From: Roseateles saccharophilus | GTDB taxonomy: Bacteria > Pseudomonadota > Gammaproteobacteria > Burkholderiales > Burkholderiaceae_C | Assembly: GCF_004342485.1 (NCBI RefSeq) | Contig: NZ_SMBU01000019.1 | Location: 1 to 64,000 of the forward strand | Length of the DNA: 64,000 bases | Direction: 5' to 3' | In this document: piece by piece, positions 1 to 8,678 of the stretch | Layout: each line of letters starts with the position of its first letter | How positions within the stretch are numbered: the stretch's first letter is position 1 | Notes under the pieces: model-generated | Seen by the model: the letters and a program-made list of their open reading frames with translations, nothing else | Databases searched by the model: none | What the model was told of the DNA's origin: nothing | Position numbers and translations under genes: made by a program

Positions 1-1
1 G

Positions 2-652
2 TCCCGCGATGACCGCGGCAGCGTTCTCACGAACGCCCCCAACGTTCCTGGGACATCAAGCCCTGGCAAGCCTCAGACAGCGACGGTCATAACAATCCGC
101 AAAGGCGCCGAGCACCTGAACGAACTGCTGACCGAGATCCTGGATTTCTCCAAGATCGAGGCAGGTGCGATGGTCTTGCACGAGGAGGTTGTCGATCCGG
201 TCGCCCTCGTCAGGGGCACGGCGGATTTCTTCGCGTTGACGGCCCAGGAGAAGGGGTTGGCGCTGCGCGTCAGCATCCCCGCGGACTGCCCGCGCCGCTG
301 GATCGGCGACAGCCTGCGCCTGAAGCAGATCCTCAACAACCTGCTGTCCAACGCGCTGAAGTTCACCAGCCAGGGCCACGTCGAGCTCAGGCTCGAGTGC
401 CGGCCCGGCAGCCTGGTCTTTCACGTCGAAGACACCGGTCCGGGCGTCGCCGAGGAACTGCAGGGCGTGATCTTCGAGAAGTTCCGCCAGGCCGATGGCA
501 GCGTGAGCCACCAGCATGGCGGCACGGGCCTGGGCCTGGCCTTGTCGCGCGGCCTGGCCGAGCTGATGCAAGGCCGGCTGGACCTGCAGTCGACGCCGGG
601 CGTGGGCAGCCGTTTCAGCCTGACGCTGCCACTCGCGCCCGTTCAGGCCTGA
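2..652 (+). CDS. Sensor histidine kinase, C-terminal part (5' end outside window)
   Basis: Open from the left edge, so the N-terminus is missing. The visible part is the end of a HisKA dimerisation helix (EILDFSKIEAG, about 125-160) followed by a complete HATPase_c domain: N box (ILNNLLSNALKF), G1 box (VEDTGPGVA), F box (FEKFRQADGS) and G2 box (GGTGLGLALS). The ATP-binding lid is intact, so this end should be catalytic. No receiver domain follows, so it is not a hybrid kinase at this end. Its stop overlaps the convergent waaA stop by 10 bp. The first 30 or so codons do not resemble a normal HisKA helix, see findings. The signal sensed cannot be told from this fragment. Confidence 0.8.
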   Translation, partial: SRDDRGSVLTNAPNVPGTSSPGKPQTATVITIRKGAEHLNELLTEILDFSKIEAGAMVLHEEVVDPVALVRGTADFFALTAQEKGLALRVSIPADCPRRWIGDSLRLKQILNNLLSNALKFTSQGHVELRLECRPGSLVFHVEDTGPGVAEELQGVIFEKFRQADGSVSHQHGGTGLGLALSRGLAELMQGRLDLQSTPGVGSRFSLTLPLAPVQA

Positions 653-1935
653 GCCCGGCTGTCCAGCTGCAGCAGCGTCCCGGCCATGCGTGCCGCCGCG
701 CCGCGATGCGCGCTGGCGAACGCCAACGCCTGTTCCTGCATGGCCCGGCGCGCGGCGGCGTCAGTGCACAGGGCCAGCCCGGCGGCGATGCCGTCCGCCA
801 GCGTCGCGCACCGCTTTGCCGCCCCCGCCGCCAGCGCCAGTTCGGTCGCCTCGGCGAAGTTGAAGGTGTGGGGCCCGCACAGCACCGGGCAGCCGCAGGC
901 CGCGGCCTCGATCAGGTTCTGGCCGCCCAGGGGCTCGAAGCTGCCGCCCAGCAGGGCGACGCTGGCCAGGCCGTAGTAGAGCGGCATCTCGCGCATCGAG
1001 TCGCCGAGCCAGGCGTCCGCGCTCACGGCCTGGGGCGCTGGCTCGTCGAGCCAGGCGCTGCGCCGGGCGAGCTTCAGGCCGGCGTCCTCGATCAACGCGG
1101 CGACCGCGTCGAAGCGCTGCGGGTGGCGCGGCACGATGGCCAGCAGCGGGCGGGGGCAGGGTTGCCTCGCCCATTCGGCCAGCAGCGCGGCCTCCTCGCC
1201 TTCGCGGCTGACGGCCAACATCAGCACCGGCCGGCCGAGCTGCGCGGCCCAGGCCTGGCCGCGGGCGATCAGCGCCGGGTCGACGGCGATGTCGTACTTC
1301 AGATTGCCGGCCACCTCCACGCGTGGCGCGCCCATCGTGCGCAGCCGCGTCGCATCGGCCTCGCTCTGCGCGAGCACCAGCGTCATGCGCTGCGCGGCCG
1401 GGCGCATCAGCGCCGCGAAGCGCAGGCCCTGGCGCAGGCTCTTCTTGGACAGGCGGGCATTGGCCAGCACCATGGGCAGGCCGGCCTTCTCGGCCTCGCG
1501 CTGCAGCACCGGCCAGACCTCGGTCTCCATCAGCACGCCGAGGCGCGGCTGCCAGCGGCCCAGGAAGCGGCGCACGGCACCGGGCGTGTCGTAGGGCAGC
1601 CAGGTCATCGCGTCGCCATCACGCAGCAGGGCCTGGGCGGCCTCACGGCCGGTGGCGGTGGAATGCGTGAGCAGGATGCGCAGGCCCGGCTCGCGCTCGC
1701 GCAGCGCATGGACCAGCGCGCTGGCGGCCCGCGTCTCGCCCAGCGACACGGCGTGGATCCACAGCCGGCCGGGTGCCGGCTGCGCGCCTTTGTAGAGACC
1801 CAGCCGCTCGCCGAGCGCCTGCCGGTAGAGCGGCTCCCGGGCGCCACGGCGCCACAGACGCAGCAGGTACAGCGGCGTCAGTAGCCGCAGTGCGGTGGCA
1901 TAGAGCCACCGGGCGGGTTCAATGGCCGGCGGCAA
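643..1935 (-). CDS. waaA: 3-deoxy-D-manno-octulosonic acid (Kdo) transferase
   Basis: Inner-membrane glycosyltransferase that adds Kdo from CMP-Kdo to the lipid A precursor in LPS core synthesis. The 430-residue length is normal. A short hydrophobic N-terminal anchor (about residues 10-27) precedes the family motif HAVSLGETRAA, in which the Glu near residue 67 corresponds to the catalytic base of the family. The C-terminal half is a GT-B domain with GGSFEPLGGQN and EAAACGCPV, the nucleotide-sugar site. No ATG fits the N-terminus. The best start is TTG at 1935, which lies inside the 3' end of the upstream phosphohexomutase gene (17-bp overlap), so translation is probably coupled. Confidence 0.93.
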   Translation of the reverse strand: MPPAIEPARWLYATALRLLTPLYLLRLWRRGAREPLYRQALGERLGLYKGAQPAPGRLWIHAVSLGETRAASALVHALREREPGLRILLTHSTATGREAAQALLRDGDAMTWLPYDTPGAVRRFLGRWQPRLGVLMETEVWPVLQREAEKAGLPMVLANARLSKKSLRQGLRFAALMRPAAQRMTLVLAQSEADATRLRTMGAPRVEVAGNLKYDIAVDPALIARGQAWAAQLGRPVLMLAVSREGEEAALLAEWARQPCPRPLLAIVPRHPQRFDAVAALIEDAGLKLARRSAWLDEPAPQAVSADAWLGDSMREMPLYYGLASVALLGGSFEPLGGQNLIEAAACGCPVLCGPHTFNFAEATELALAAGAAKRCATLADGIAAGLALCTDAAARRAMQEQALAFASAHRGAAARMAGTLLQLDSRAQA

Positions 1936-3316
1936 ACGTGGCGTCCGGCTTCACGCGCTTGAGCTGGGCCAGCACGTCGTGCTGGATGCGCTCAAGTGCC
2001 TCGGGCGTATGGCCTTCGAAGCGCAGCACCAGTACCGGCGTCGTGTTGGACGGGCGGATCAGGCCGAAGCCGTCGGCGTACTCGAAGCGCAGGCCGTCGA
2101 TGGTGATGATCTCGGTGGCGCCGGGGAAGTCGGCCAGCGTAACCAGTTCCTTGAGCTTCTTGACGACCTCGTGGTGCTCGCCTTCGGCGCAGGGCACGTT
2201 GAGCTCGGGCGTGTTGAAGCTGTTGGGCAGGGCCTTGAGCGTGGCGCTGGGGTCGGCGTCGCGGCTCAGGATCTCGAGCATGCGGCCGGCCGTGTACATC
2301 GCGTCGTCGAAGCCGTACCAGCGCTCGGCGAAGAAGATGTGGCCCGACAGTTCGCCGGCCAGCGGCGCGCCGGTTTCCTTCAGCTTGGCCTTGGCCAGCG
2401 AATGGCCGGTCATCCACATCAGCGGCTTGCCGCCATGCTCGCGGATCCACGGCGCCAGGCGCTGGGTGCACTTGACGTCGAAGATGATCTCGGCGCCCTT
2501 GTTGCGCTTCAGGATGTCGGCCGCGATCAGCATGATCTGGCGGTCCGGCATGATCATCTCGCCGTCCTTGGTGACGATGCCGAGGCGGTCGCCATCGCCG
2601 TCGAAGGCCAGGCCCAGCTCGGCATCGCAGGCGTGGACGATGCGCTTGAGGTCTTCCAGGTTCTCGGGGCGCGAGGGATCGGGATGGTGGTTGGGGAAGT
2701 CGCCGTCCACCTTGGAGTAGATGTCGATGACCTCGCAGCCCAGCGCGCGCAGGATGGCCGGGGCCGAGGCGCCGGGGATGCCGTTGCCGCTGTCGACGAC
2801 GATCTTCATGGGCCGAGCCAGCTTGCAGTCGCGCACGATGCGGGCGGCGTACTCGGGCACGATGTCCATCGCGGCCGTGCGGCCCTTGCCGCTGGCGTAG
2901 TCCTCGGCCTCGATGCGCCGGCGCAGGCCCTGGATCTGCTCGCCGTAGACGGCCGCGCCCTTGAGCACCATCTTGAAGCCGTTGTAGTCCTTGGGGTTGT
3001 GGCTGCCGGTGACCTGGATGCCGGAGTTGCAGCCATGCTTGCCGCGCGTGGCGGCGACGTAATAGAGCATGGGCGTCGTCACGGCGCCGATGTCGACGAC
3101 GTCCAGGCCGGTGGACGCGATGCCGCGGATCAACGCGCTAACGAGGCCGGGGCCCGACAGGCGGCCGTCGCGGCCCACGGCCACGGCCTTCTCGCTGGCG
3201 GCCTTGGCCTCGGTGCCGAAGGCGCGGCCCAGGTGCTCGGCGAGTTCCTCGTTCAAGGTCTGGCCGACGACGCCGCGGATGTCGTAGGCCTTGAAGATGG
3301 ATGCGTGAACCTGCAT
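1919..3316 (-). CDS. Phosphomannomutase/phosphoglucomutase
   Basis: Alpha-D-phosphohexomutase family, interconverting 1- and 6-phosphates of glucose or mannose for LPS and exopolysaccharide precursors (AlgC/ManB type). The phosphoserine loop is TGSHNPKDYNG (Ser105), the metal loop is FDGDGDRLG, and the C-terminal phosphate-binding loop is RPSNTTP. At 465 residues the length matches AlgC-like enzymes. The frame stays open a further 72 codons upstream, but ATG 3316 (MQVHASIFKAYDIRG) is chosen because the conserved AYDIRG motif then sits at residue 10 and an AGG-like site lies just before it. Overlap with waaA suggests one envelope-sugar operon. Substrate preference cannot be read from sequence alone. 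Confidence 0.92.
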   Translation of the reverse strand: MQVHASIFKAYDIRGVVGQTLNEELAEHLGRAFGTEAKAASEKAVAVGRDGRLSGPGLVSALIRGIASTGLDVVDIGAVTTPMLYYVAATRGKHGCNSGIQVTGSHNPKDYNGFKMVLKGAAVYGEQIQGLRRRIEAEDYASGKGRTAAMDIVPEYAARIVRDCKLARPMKIVVDSGNGIPGASAPAILRALGCEVIDIYSKVDGDFPNHHPDPSRPENLEDLKRIVHACDAELGLAFDGDGDRLGIVTKDGEMIMPDRQIMLIAADILKRNKGAEIIFDVKCTQRLAPWIREHGGKPLMWMTGHSLAKAKLKETGAPLAGELSGHIFFAERWYGFDDAMYTAGRMLEILSRDADPSATLKALPNSFNTPELNVPCAEGEHHEVVKKLKELVTLADFPGATEIITIDGLRFEYADGFGLIRPSNTTPVLVLRFEGHTPEALERIQHDVLAQLKRVKPDATFAAGH

Positions 3317-3452
3317 GGATGCCTCGGAGATCGGGTTTGAAAAGCGCGGCGGATTGTAGGCAGGCGGCGTGGCTGTCCGTCCATCTGCCCGTCTGTCGAT
3401 TCGTCGCTGTAACCGCCAGGCCGGGGCCGCAGGCTTCCTACACTCGCGGCCC

Positions 3453-4583
3453 ATGACGTTCAAAGAGGAATTCGCGCAGGCCCTGCGCCACCAGCGCATG
3501 CTGATGAAGCGCCGGCCCGACCGGCTGCGCATGCGCGCGCTGATCTACCTGATCTGGCTGGTCGGCTTCGGGCTGTTCTTCGCCACCATCAACGGCCTGC
3601 AGAGCGGCCGGCTGGGCTCGGCCGGCTGGTGGCTCGGCGACGTGCCGGGCCATATGCTCGTCAGCGCCTGCGTGACGGCCTGCTTCGTCATCGGCTTTCG
3701 CGGCTTCGAGCGGCTCGCGCCGCAGCGCTGGCTGGACACCATCATGGGCTGGCGTGACTGGCGCTCGGGCGTCTTCTTCTCGACCTTCTCCATCGCCTGC
3801 TCGCTGCTCGGCGTCGTCATCGGCCTGGGCGTCGTCGACCGTATCTGGCTCAGCCAGGGGCTGGACAAGCTGCTGGCCCAGCCCGGCTTCTGGCGCGAGT
3901 TCCTGTCGGTATCGGTGCTGGTCACCTTCATCATGGGCCTGCGCTACCGCGCCCGCTGGAAGCAGGAGATGCTGCAGGCCCGCGTCACCGAGGCCCAGCT
4001 CAAGCTGCTGCAGGGCCAGATCGAGCCCCACTTCCTGTTCAACACGCTGGCCAATGTGCAGAGCCTGATCGACTTCGACCCCGAACGGGCGAAGCTGATG
4101 CTGGAGCGCTTCACCGACTACCTGCGCGCCAGCCTCGGCCAGTTGCGCGGCGACGCGACGACGCTGGCCCAGGAGTTCGCGATGCTGGAGGCCTATCTCG
4201 GGCTGATGCAGCTGCGCATGGGCGAGCGCCTCAAGGTCGAGCTGGCGCTGCCGGCCGAGCTCGGCGGCATCGAGGTGCCGCCGCTGCTGGCCCAGCCCCT
4301 GGTCGAGAACGCCATCCACCACGGCCTGGAGCCCAAGATCGCCGGCGGCACGGTGGCCGTCAGCGCCCGGCGCGTCGACGGCCGGCTGTGGATCGAGGTC
4401 GCCGACGACGGCCAGGGCCTCGACGGCCCGAAGCGCCGCGGCGGCAACGGCGTCGCCCTCGGCAACATCCGCGCCCGGCTGGCGGCCCGCTTCGGCCCCT
4501 CGGCCACGCTCGACCTACTGCCGCGCGATGGCGGCGGCACGCTCGCCCGCATCCAGATTCCCCTTCCTGCCCAAGCCTCATGA
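3453..4583 (+). CDS. LytS/AlgZ-type sensor histidine kinase
   Basis: Membrane kinase of the His_kinase (PF06580) type. The first 165 residues hold four hydrophobic segments (about 30-46, 66-82, 108-128, 150-163). The phospho-acceptor region follows with QIEPHFLFNTLANVQSL (His193), then an ATPase domain with an N box (PLVENAIHHG) and a G box (VADDGQGLDG). ATG 3453 is preferred over an upstream in-frame ATG at 3369 because it begins a normal membrane protein. The stop overlaps the next start (ATGA), so it is co-translated with the LytTR regulator. AlgZ/FimS-AlgR pairs control type IV pili and alginate in Pseudomonas; a link to the pilus genes here is only inferred. Confidence 0.9.
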   Translation: MTFKEEFAQALRHQRMLMKRRPDRLRMRALIYLIWLVGFGLFFATINGLQSGRLGSAGWWLGDVPGHMLVSACVTACFVIGFRGFERLAPQRWLDTIMGWRDWRSGVFFSTFSIACSLLGVVIGLGVVDRIWLSQGLDKLLAQPGFWREFLSVSVLVTFIMGLRYRARWKQEMLQARVTEAQLKLLQGQIEPHFLFNTLANVQSLIDFDPERAKLMLERFTDYLRASLGQLRGDATTLAQEFAMLEAYLGLMQLRMGERLKVELALPAELGGIEVPPLLAQPLVENAIHHGLEPKIAGGTVAVSARRVDGRLWIEVADDGQGLDGPKRRGGNGVALGNIRARLAARFGPSATLDLLPRDGGGTLARIQIPLPAQAS

Positions 4584-5329
4584 CCACTGCCCTGATCGCC
4601 GACGACGAACCCCATCTGGTCCAGTACCTGAAGGCCCAGCTCGCCCAGGCCTGGCCCGAGCTGCAGATCGTCAGGACGGCCGCCAACGGCGTCGAGGCCG
4701 CCGAGGCCATCGCCGCGCTCGAGCCCGACCTGGCCTTCCTCGACATCCAGATGCCCGGCCTGACCGGCCTGGAGGTGGCCCAGGGCATCGAGGGCGCGAC
4801 GCGCGTCGTCTTCGTGACGGCCTACGACCAGTACGCCATCGACGCCTTCGAGGCGCGTGCCGTCGACTACCTGCTCAAGCCACTGAAGGCCGAGCGGCTG
4901 GCGGCCTGCGTGGCCCGGCTGCGCGCGGCGCCGTTGGCGAACGGCGGCGACGATGCGCTGGCCGAGACGCTCAAGCGCCTGCTGCCCGGCGCCGCAGCGC
5001 CGGCAAGGTTGCGCTATATCCGCGCCGCCCAGGGCGAACTGATGCACCAGATCCCGGTCGACGACGTGCTGTTCTTCCACGCCGACGACAAATACACCGT
5101 CGTGCAGACGGCGACGCAGGAGCACCTGATCCGCACGCCCATCTTCGAGCTGGCCGGCCAGCTCGACCCGGAGCGCTTCTGGCAGGTCCACCGCTCCACC
5201 ATCATCAACCTCGACCACCTCGCCGGCACGCGCCGCGACGAGCAGAGTCGCCTGTTCGTGCGGGTACACGGCCAATCGCGCGAACTGCCGGTCAGCCGTG
5301 CCTACGTCCATCTCTTCAAGGCCATGTAA
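4580..5329 (+). CDS. LytTR-family response regulator (AlgR-like)
   Basis: 249-residue partner of the preceding kinase. An N-terminal receiver domain (1-120) has the acidic pair DD (8-9), the phospho-acceptor Asp55 in FLDIQMPG, and a Lys in YLLKPL. A C-terminal LytTR DNA-binding domain (about 140-245) contains FFHADDKYTVV and WQVHRSTIINLDHL, the conserved strand and recognition segments. ATG 4580 overlaps the kinase stop by 4 nt. LytTR regulators bind spaced direct repeats rather than palindromes. The target genes are not shown here. Confidence 0.92.
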   Translation: MTTALIADDEPHLVQYLKAQLAQAWPELQIVRTAANGVEAAEAIAALEPDLAFLDIQMPGLTGLEVAQGIEGATRVVFVTAYDQYAIDAFEARAVDYLLKPLKAERLAACVARLRAAPLANGGDDALAETLKRLLPGAAAPARLRYIRAAQGELMHQIPVDDVLFFHADDKYTVVQTATQEHLIRTPIFELAGQLDPERFWQVHRSTIINLDHLAGTRRDEQSRLFVRVHGQSRELPVSRAYVHLFKAM

Positions 5330-5401
5330 GCGCCCGCTGCGGCGCAGGGGCATGTCCGAAAACTGCCAGTCCAGGGCTGCGGCCCGCCCTAGACTGGCTG
5401 C

Positions 5402-6853
5402 ATGTCGCCCGAGAACCTGCCCCCCGACGCCGCCTACGCCGCGCTCCAGGCGCATGACGCGCGCTTCGACGGCCGACTCTATGTCGGCGTCACGTCCACC
5501 GGCATCTATTGCCGGCCCGTCTGCCGGGTGCGCCTGCCGCGGCGCGAGAACTGCCGCTTCTTCTCGACGGCGGCACAGGCCGAGGCCGAGCGCTTTCGCC
5601 CCTGCATGAAATGCCGGCCCGAATTGGCGCCCCGCGCACTGCCGTGGACGACGATGGACGCCTCGCGGACGCTGGCGGCCCAGGCCGCCGCCTGGCTGGA
5701 CGCTTGCGACGACGCCGAGGCCAGCGTCGAGGATCTGGCCCGGCACCTGGGCATCACGAGCCGCCATCTGCGCCGCATCTTCCAGGCCGAGCATGGCGTC
5801 GCGCCGCTGCAATACCTGCAGACGCGCCGCCTCCTGCTCGCCAAGGCGCTGCTGACCGACAGCACGCTGCCCGTCCAGGAGGTCGCCTTCGCGGCCGGCT
5901 TCGCGAGCCTGCGCCGCTTCAACGCCGCCTTTGTCGAGCACTACCGCCTGCAGCCGACGGCGCTGCGGCGCGAGGGCGGCGGCGCTGCGCCCCTGTCCAA
6001 GCTGCGCCTGAGCTATCGCCAGCCCTATGACGTCGCCGGCGTCCTCGCCTTTCTCGCGCCGCGTGCAGTGGCCGGCGTCGAGGCCGTGGCGGCCGGCGAT
6101 GTCACGCGCTCGCTCGCACTGGTGCACGCCGGTGTGCGCCACGCTGGCTGGCTGCGGGTGGGATTCGACAAGGCGGGGGAGGTCGGTGTCGAGCTGTCGC
6201 CCGCGCTGTGGCCGGCCGTGGGTTCGCTGTTGCCGCTCGTGCGCCGCTGGCTGGACCTGGATGCCGACCCCGAGGCCATCGCCCATGCTCTGGGCGAGGG
6301 CGGTGTGCCGGGCCAGCGCCTGCCGGGCTGCCTCGACCGCTTCGAGCTGACGGTGCGCGCCGTCCTCGGCCAGCAGGTCACGGTGGCCGCGGCACGGACG
6401 CTGGCGGGGCGCTTCGTCGAGCGCTTCGGTGAGGCCCTGCCCGAGTCCGAGCAGGCACCCGAGGGCTGCGGCCGGCTCTTCCCGGCGCCCGAGCGCATCG
6501 CCGCCGCGACGCGCGACGACATCGCATCGCTCGGCATCATCGGCCGGCGCGCCGACAGCCTCGTCGCACTGGCCCAAGCCTGGCCCGCGCTTGCCTTTGC
6601 GCGGCGCGAGGGCACGCCCGAGGCCGCGGCAGAGGAGCTCACCGCCGTCCCCGGCATCGGCCCCTGGACGGCCGGCTACATGCTGATGCGCGGCTGGAGC
6701 TGGCCCGATGCCTTTCCGCCCGGCGACGTCATCCTGCGCAAGGCCCTGAGCGGCGACGGGCCGCCCATCTCGCCCAAGGCCTACCTCGAGGCGGCCGAGC
6801 GCTACCGGCCCTTCCGCAGCTACGCCGTCCTTCATCTATGGAGAAAATCATGA
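5402..6853 (+). CDS. alkA: Ada-AlkA fusion: methyl-sensing regulator and DNA-3-methyladenine glycosylase II
   Basis: Three-part alkylation-response protein of 483 residues. Residues 1-75 form an Ada-type zinc domain with Cys37, Cys41, Cys68 and Cys71 (GIYCRPVC and PCMKC); the first Cys is the expected phosphotriester methyl acceptor. Residues 100-185 form an AraC-type helix-turn-helix. Residues 195-483 form an AlkA glycosylase with the helix-hairpin-helix VPGIGPWTAGYM and the catalytic Asp442 in FPPGDVILRK. It should both sense methylated DNA and excise alkylated bases. Its stop overlaps the next gene (ATGA). This domain order is known in several Proteobacteria and Actinobacteria; the C-terminal O6-methyltransferase of E. 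coli Ada is absent and is supplied by the next gene. Confidence 0.93.
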   Translation: MSPENLPPDAAYAALQAHDARFDGRLYVGVTSTGIYCRPVCRVRLPRRENCRFFSTAAQAEAERFRPCMKCRPELAPRALPWTTMDASRTLAAQAAAWLDACDDAEASVEDLARHLGITSRHLRRIFQAEHGVAPLQYLQTRRLLLAKALLTDSTLPVQEVAFAAGFASLRRFNAAFVEHYRLQPTALRREGGGAAPLSKLRLSYRQPYDVAGVLAFLAPRAVAGVEAVAAGDVTRSLALVHAGVRHAGWLRVGFDKAGEVGVELSPALWPAVGSLLPLVRRWLDLDADPEAIAHALGEGGVPGQRLPGCLDRFELTVRAVLGQQVTVAAARTLAGRFVERFGEALPESEQAPEGCGRLFPAPERIAAATRDDIASLGIIGRRADSLVALAQAWPALAFARREGTPEAAAEELTAVPGIGPWTAGYMLMRGWSWPDAFPPGDVILRKALSGDGPPISPKAYLEAAERYRPFRSYAVLHLWRKS

Positions 6854-7341
6854 GCCACCATCACATCCTGCAGCGCCGCATTGCGACGCCACTCGGCCCG
6901 CTGACGGCCGCTCGCAGCGCAGCCGGTCTGTCGGGGCTGTGGTTCGACGGTCAGAAGCACCATCCCGGGCCGCTCGACGTGCCCGAGGACGACGGCAGCG
7001 ACGCCGTGCTGTCGGCCGCTGCCGCCGCACTGGCGGCCCATTTCAGCGGCGGGCGCTACGAGCTGCCGCCGCTGGATCCGGCCGGCACGGCCTTCCAGCG
7101 CGAGGTCTGGCGGGCACTGCTGGAGATCCCGGCCGGCACGCCCGACACCTATGGCCACCTGGCCGAGCGGCTTGGCCGTGCGCAAGCCGCGCGGGCTCTG
7201 GGCGCGGCGGTCGGGCGCAACCCGATCTCCATCCTGATTCCCTGCCACCGCGTCGTCGGCGCGGACGGTTCGCTGACCGGCTATGCCGGCGGCCTGGAAC
7301 GCAAGAAGGCCCTGCTCAGCCTGGAGGGCGTTTCGGCATGA
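6850..7341 (+). CDS. ogt: Methylated-DNA--[protein]-cysteine S-methyltransferase
   Basis: Suicide repair protein that transfers alkyl groups from O6-alkylguanine to its own cysteine. The active site is ILIPCHRVVGADG with Cys132, and the DNA-binding helix (QREVWRALLEIPAGTPDTYG) is present. At 163 residues it is a typical Ogt. Two in-frame ATGs compete. ATG 6850 is chosen over 6838 because it overlaps the alkA stop (ATGA) and has a GGAG site about 8 nt upstream. Together with the Ada-AlkA fusion it rebuilds the activities of E. coli Ada plus AlkA as a two-gene unit. Confidence 0.95.
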   Translation: MSHHHILQRRIATPLGPLTAARSAAGLSGLWFDGQKHHPGPLDVPEDDGSDAVLSAAAAALAAHFSGGRYELPPLDPAGTAFQREVWRALLEIPAGTPDTYGHLAERLGRAQAARALGAAVGRNPISILIPCHRVVGADGSLTGYAGGLERKKALLSLEGVSA

Positions 7342-8219
7342 AGGCTTTCGATATCGGCGAACTCGTCCTGCTCGCGGCGCTGTGGGGCGCTTCGTTTTTG
7401 TTCATGCGCCTGGGTGCCCATGAGTTCGGGCCCGTGCCGCTGGCGGCCGTGCGCGTGGGCCTGGCCAGCGCCATGCTGGTCCCGCTGCTGGCCTCGCGCG
7501 GCCAGCTCGCCGAGCTGCGTACGCACTGGAATGGCTTGCTGCTCGTCGGCGCGCTGAACAGCGCCATCCCCTTCGCGCTGTTCTCCTTCGCGGCCCTGTC
7601 CATCACGGCCGGCCTGTCCAGCATCGTCAACGCGACGACACCGCTGTGGACGGCCGTCGTCGCCTTCGTCTGGCTGGGCCAGAGGCTGACGCCGCTGCGC
7701 GTGCTGGGCCTCGTCATCGGCTTCGCGGGCGTGGCCTTCCTGGCCTGGGACAAGGCCAGCCTCAAGCCCGGCGCCGACCACAGCGGCCTGCTGGCCGTGC
7801 TGGCCTGCGCGACGGCGACGCTCTGCTACGGCCTGGCGGCCAATGCGACGAAGCGGTTCCTCACCGGCGTGCCGCCGTTGGCCGTGGCCACGGGCAGCCA
7901 GTTTGCCGCGACGCTGCTGCTCGCGCTGCCGGCAGCCTGGCTGTGGCCTGCTGCGATGCCGGGCGCCGTGGCCTGGAGCAGCGCCCTCGGCCTGGCCGCG
8001 CTCTGCACGGCCCTGGCCTACATCCTCTACTTCCGGCTGATGAGTCGCGTCGGGCCGACGAACGCGGTGTCGGTGACCTTCCTGATCCCGCTGTTCGCCA
8101 TCCTGTGGGGCGCGCTGTTCCTGCATGAGGCCGTGACGGCGAAGATGGTCGCCGGCGGCGCCATCGTGCTGGTGGGCATTGCGCTGGCGTTGGGATTGGT
8201 GGGTCCCAGGGCGCGCTGA
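7338..8219 (+). CDS. EamA/DMT-family transporter
   Basis: 293-residue inner-membrane protein with ten predicted hydrophobic helices arranged as two EamA repeats (about 8-140 and 150-285). Features such as LWGASFLFMRLG in helix 1 and the second-repeat ILYFRLMSRVGPTNAVSVTFL are typical of the RhaT/YdcZ-like drug/metabolite superfamily. Substrate unknown; relatives export amino acids or metabolites. The start codon overlaps the ogt stop (ATGA), so it is probably co-expressed with the alkylation-repair genes, although a functional link is not obvious. It converges on the minus-strand gene at 8278. Confidence 0.88.
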   Translation: MKAFDIGELVLLAALWGASFLFMRLGAHEFGPVPLAAVRVGLASAMLVPLLASRGQLAELRTHWNGLLLVGALNSAIPFALFSFAALSITAGLSSIVNATTPLWTAVVAFVWLGQRLTPLRVLGLVIGFAGVAFLAWDKASLKPGADHSGLLAVLACATATLCYGLAANATKRFLTGVPPLAVATGSQFAATLLLALPAAWLWPAAMPGAVAWSSALGLAALCTALAYILYFRLMSRVGPTNAVSVTFLIPLFAILWGALFLHEAVTAKMVAGGAIVLVGIALALGLVGPRAR

Positions 8220-8277
8220 CGCGGCAGTGGGGTCTTCCGGCGCGGCAATGCAGGGCGCCGCGACCGGCGCGCATCCG

Positions 8278-8676
8278 TCAGAAGCGGTAGCAGTGGTCTG
8301 GCTGCGCCTCGCCGCCGGCGACCTTCACCGTGGACACCGACACGGTCGCACCGGGATATGCACCCTGCTGGCAGGCGATCAACGCCTCCCGGCTGCCTTC
8401 CACACCCCGTTCGATCAGCGATTTTCGAGGCTCCAGCCGAATCGACCGCACGCGTTCAGGCGGTTGGGAGCCGATGCTGCCTGCCCTGGCGAAGGCGGCG
8501 AGTGCCGCGGCAGTTGGCGGTATCCGCAAGTCCAGCCGGGCCACGGTGCCTGGCCCCGTCGGCGGGTTCGGTGCGGCGACGGTGGCGGGCTCGTCGCTGT
8601 CCATCGCCTGCACCTGCATCGACGCTGACATCGCGACGAGCAGCGACATCGCGGCCGGAACGCCGAAGCGGCGCAT
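8278..8676 (-). CDS. Secreted hypothetical protein, last gene of the MSHA operon
   Basis: 132-residue protein I do not recognise. It starts with a clear signal peptide (MRRFGVPAAMSLLVAMSASM, cleavage likely after VQA near residue 24), followed by a Pro/Ala-rich stretch and a C-terminal region with two cysteines (ACQQGAYPG and HCYRF) that could form a disulfide. ATG 8676 lies 2 nt after the mshL stop, so it is coupled to the secretin gene. Position suggests a periplasmic accessory of the pilus secretin, but that is inference only. A much larger open frame through this region is an artefact of GC-rich antisense coding. Confidence 0.7.
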   Translation of the reverse strand: MRRFGVPAAMSLLVAMSASMQVQAMDSDEPATVAAPNPPTGPGTVARLDLRIPPTAAALAAFARAGSIGSQPPERVRSIRLEPRKSLIERGVEGSREALIACQQGAYPGATVSVSTVKVAGGEAQPDHCYRF

Positions 8677-8678
8677 CG

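Noticed and set aside
4193-6835. 880-codon minus-strand frame opposite the two-component and alkA genes
   Set aside because: Antisense to well-supported genes; no motif recognised.
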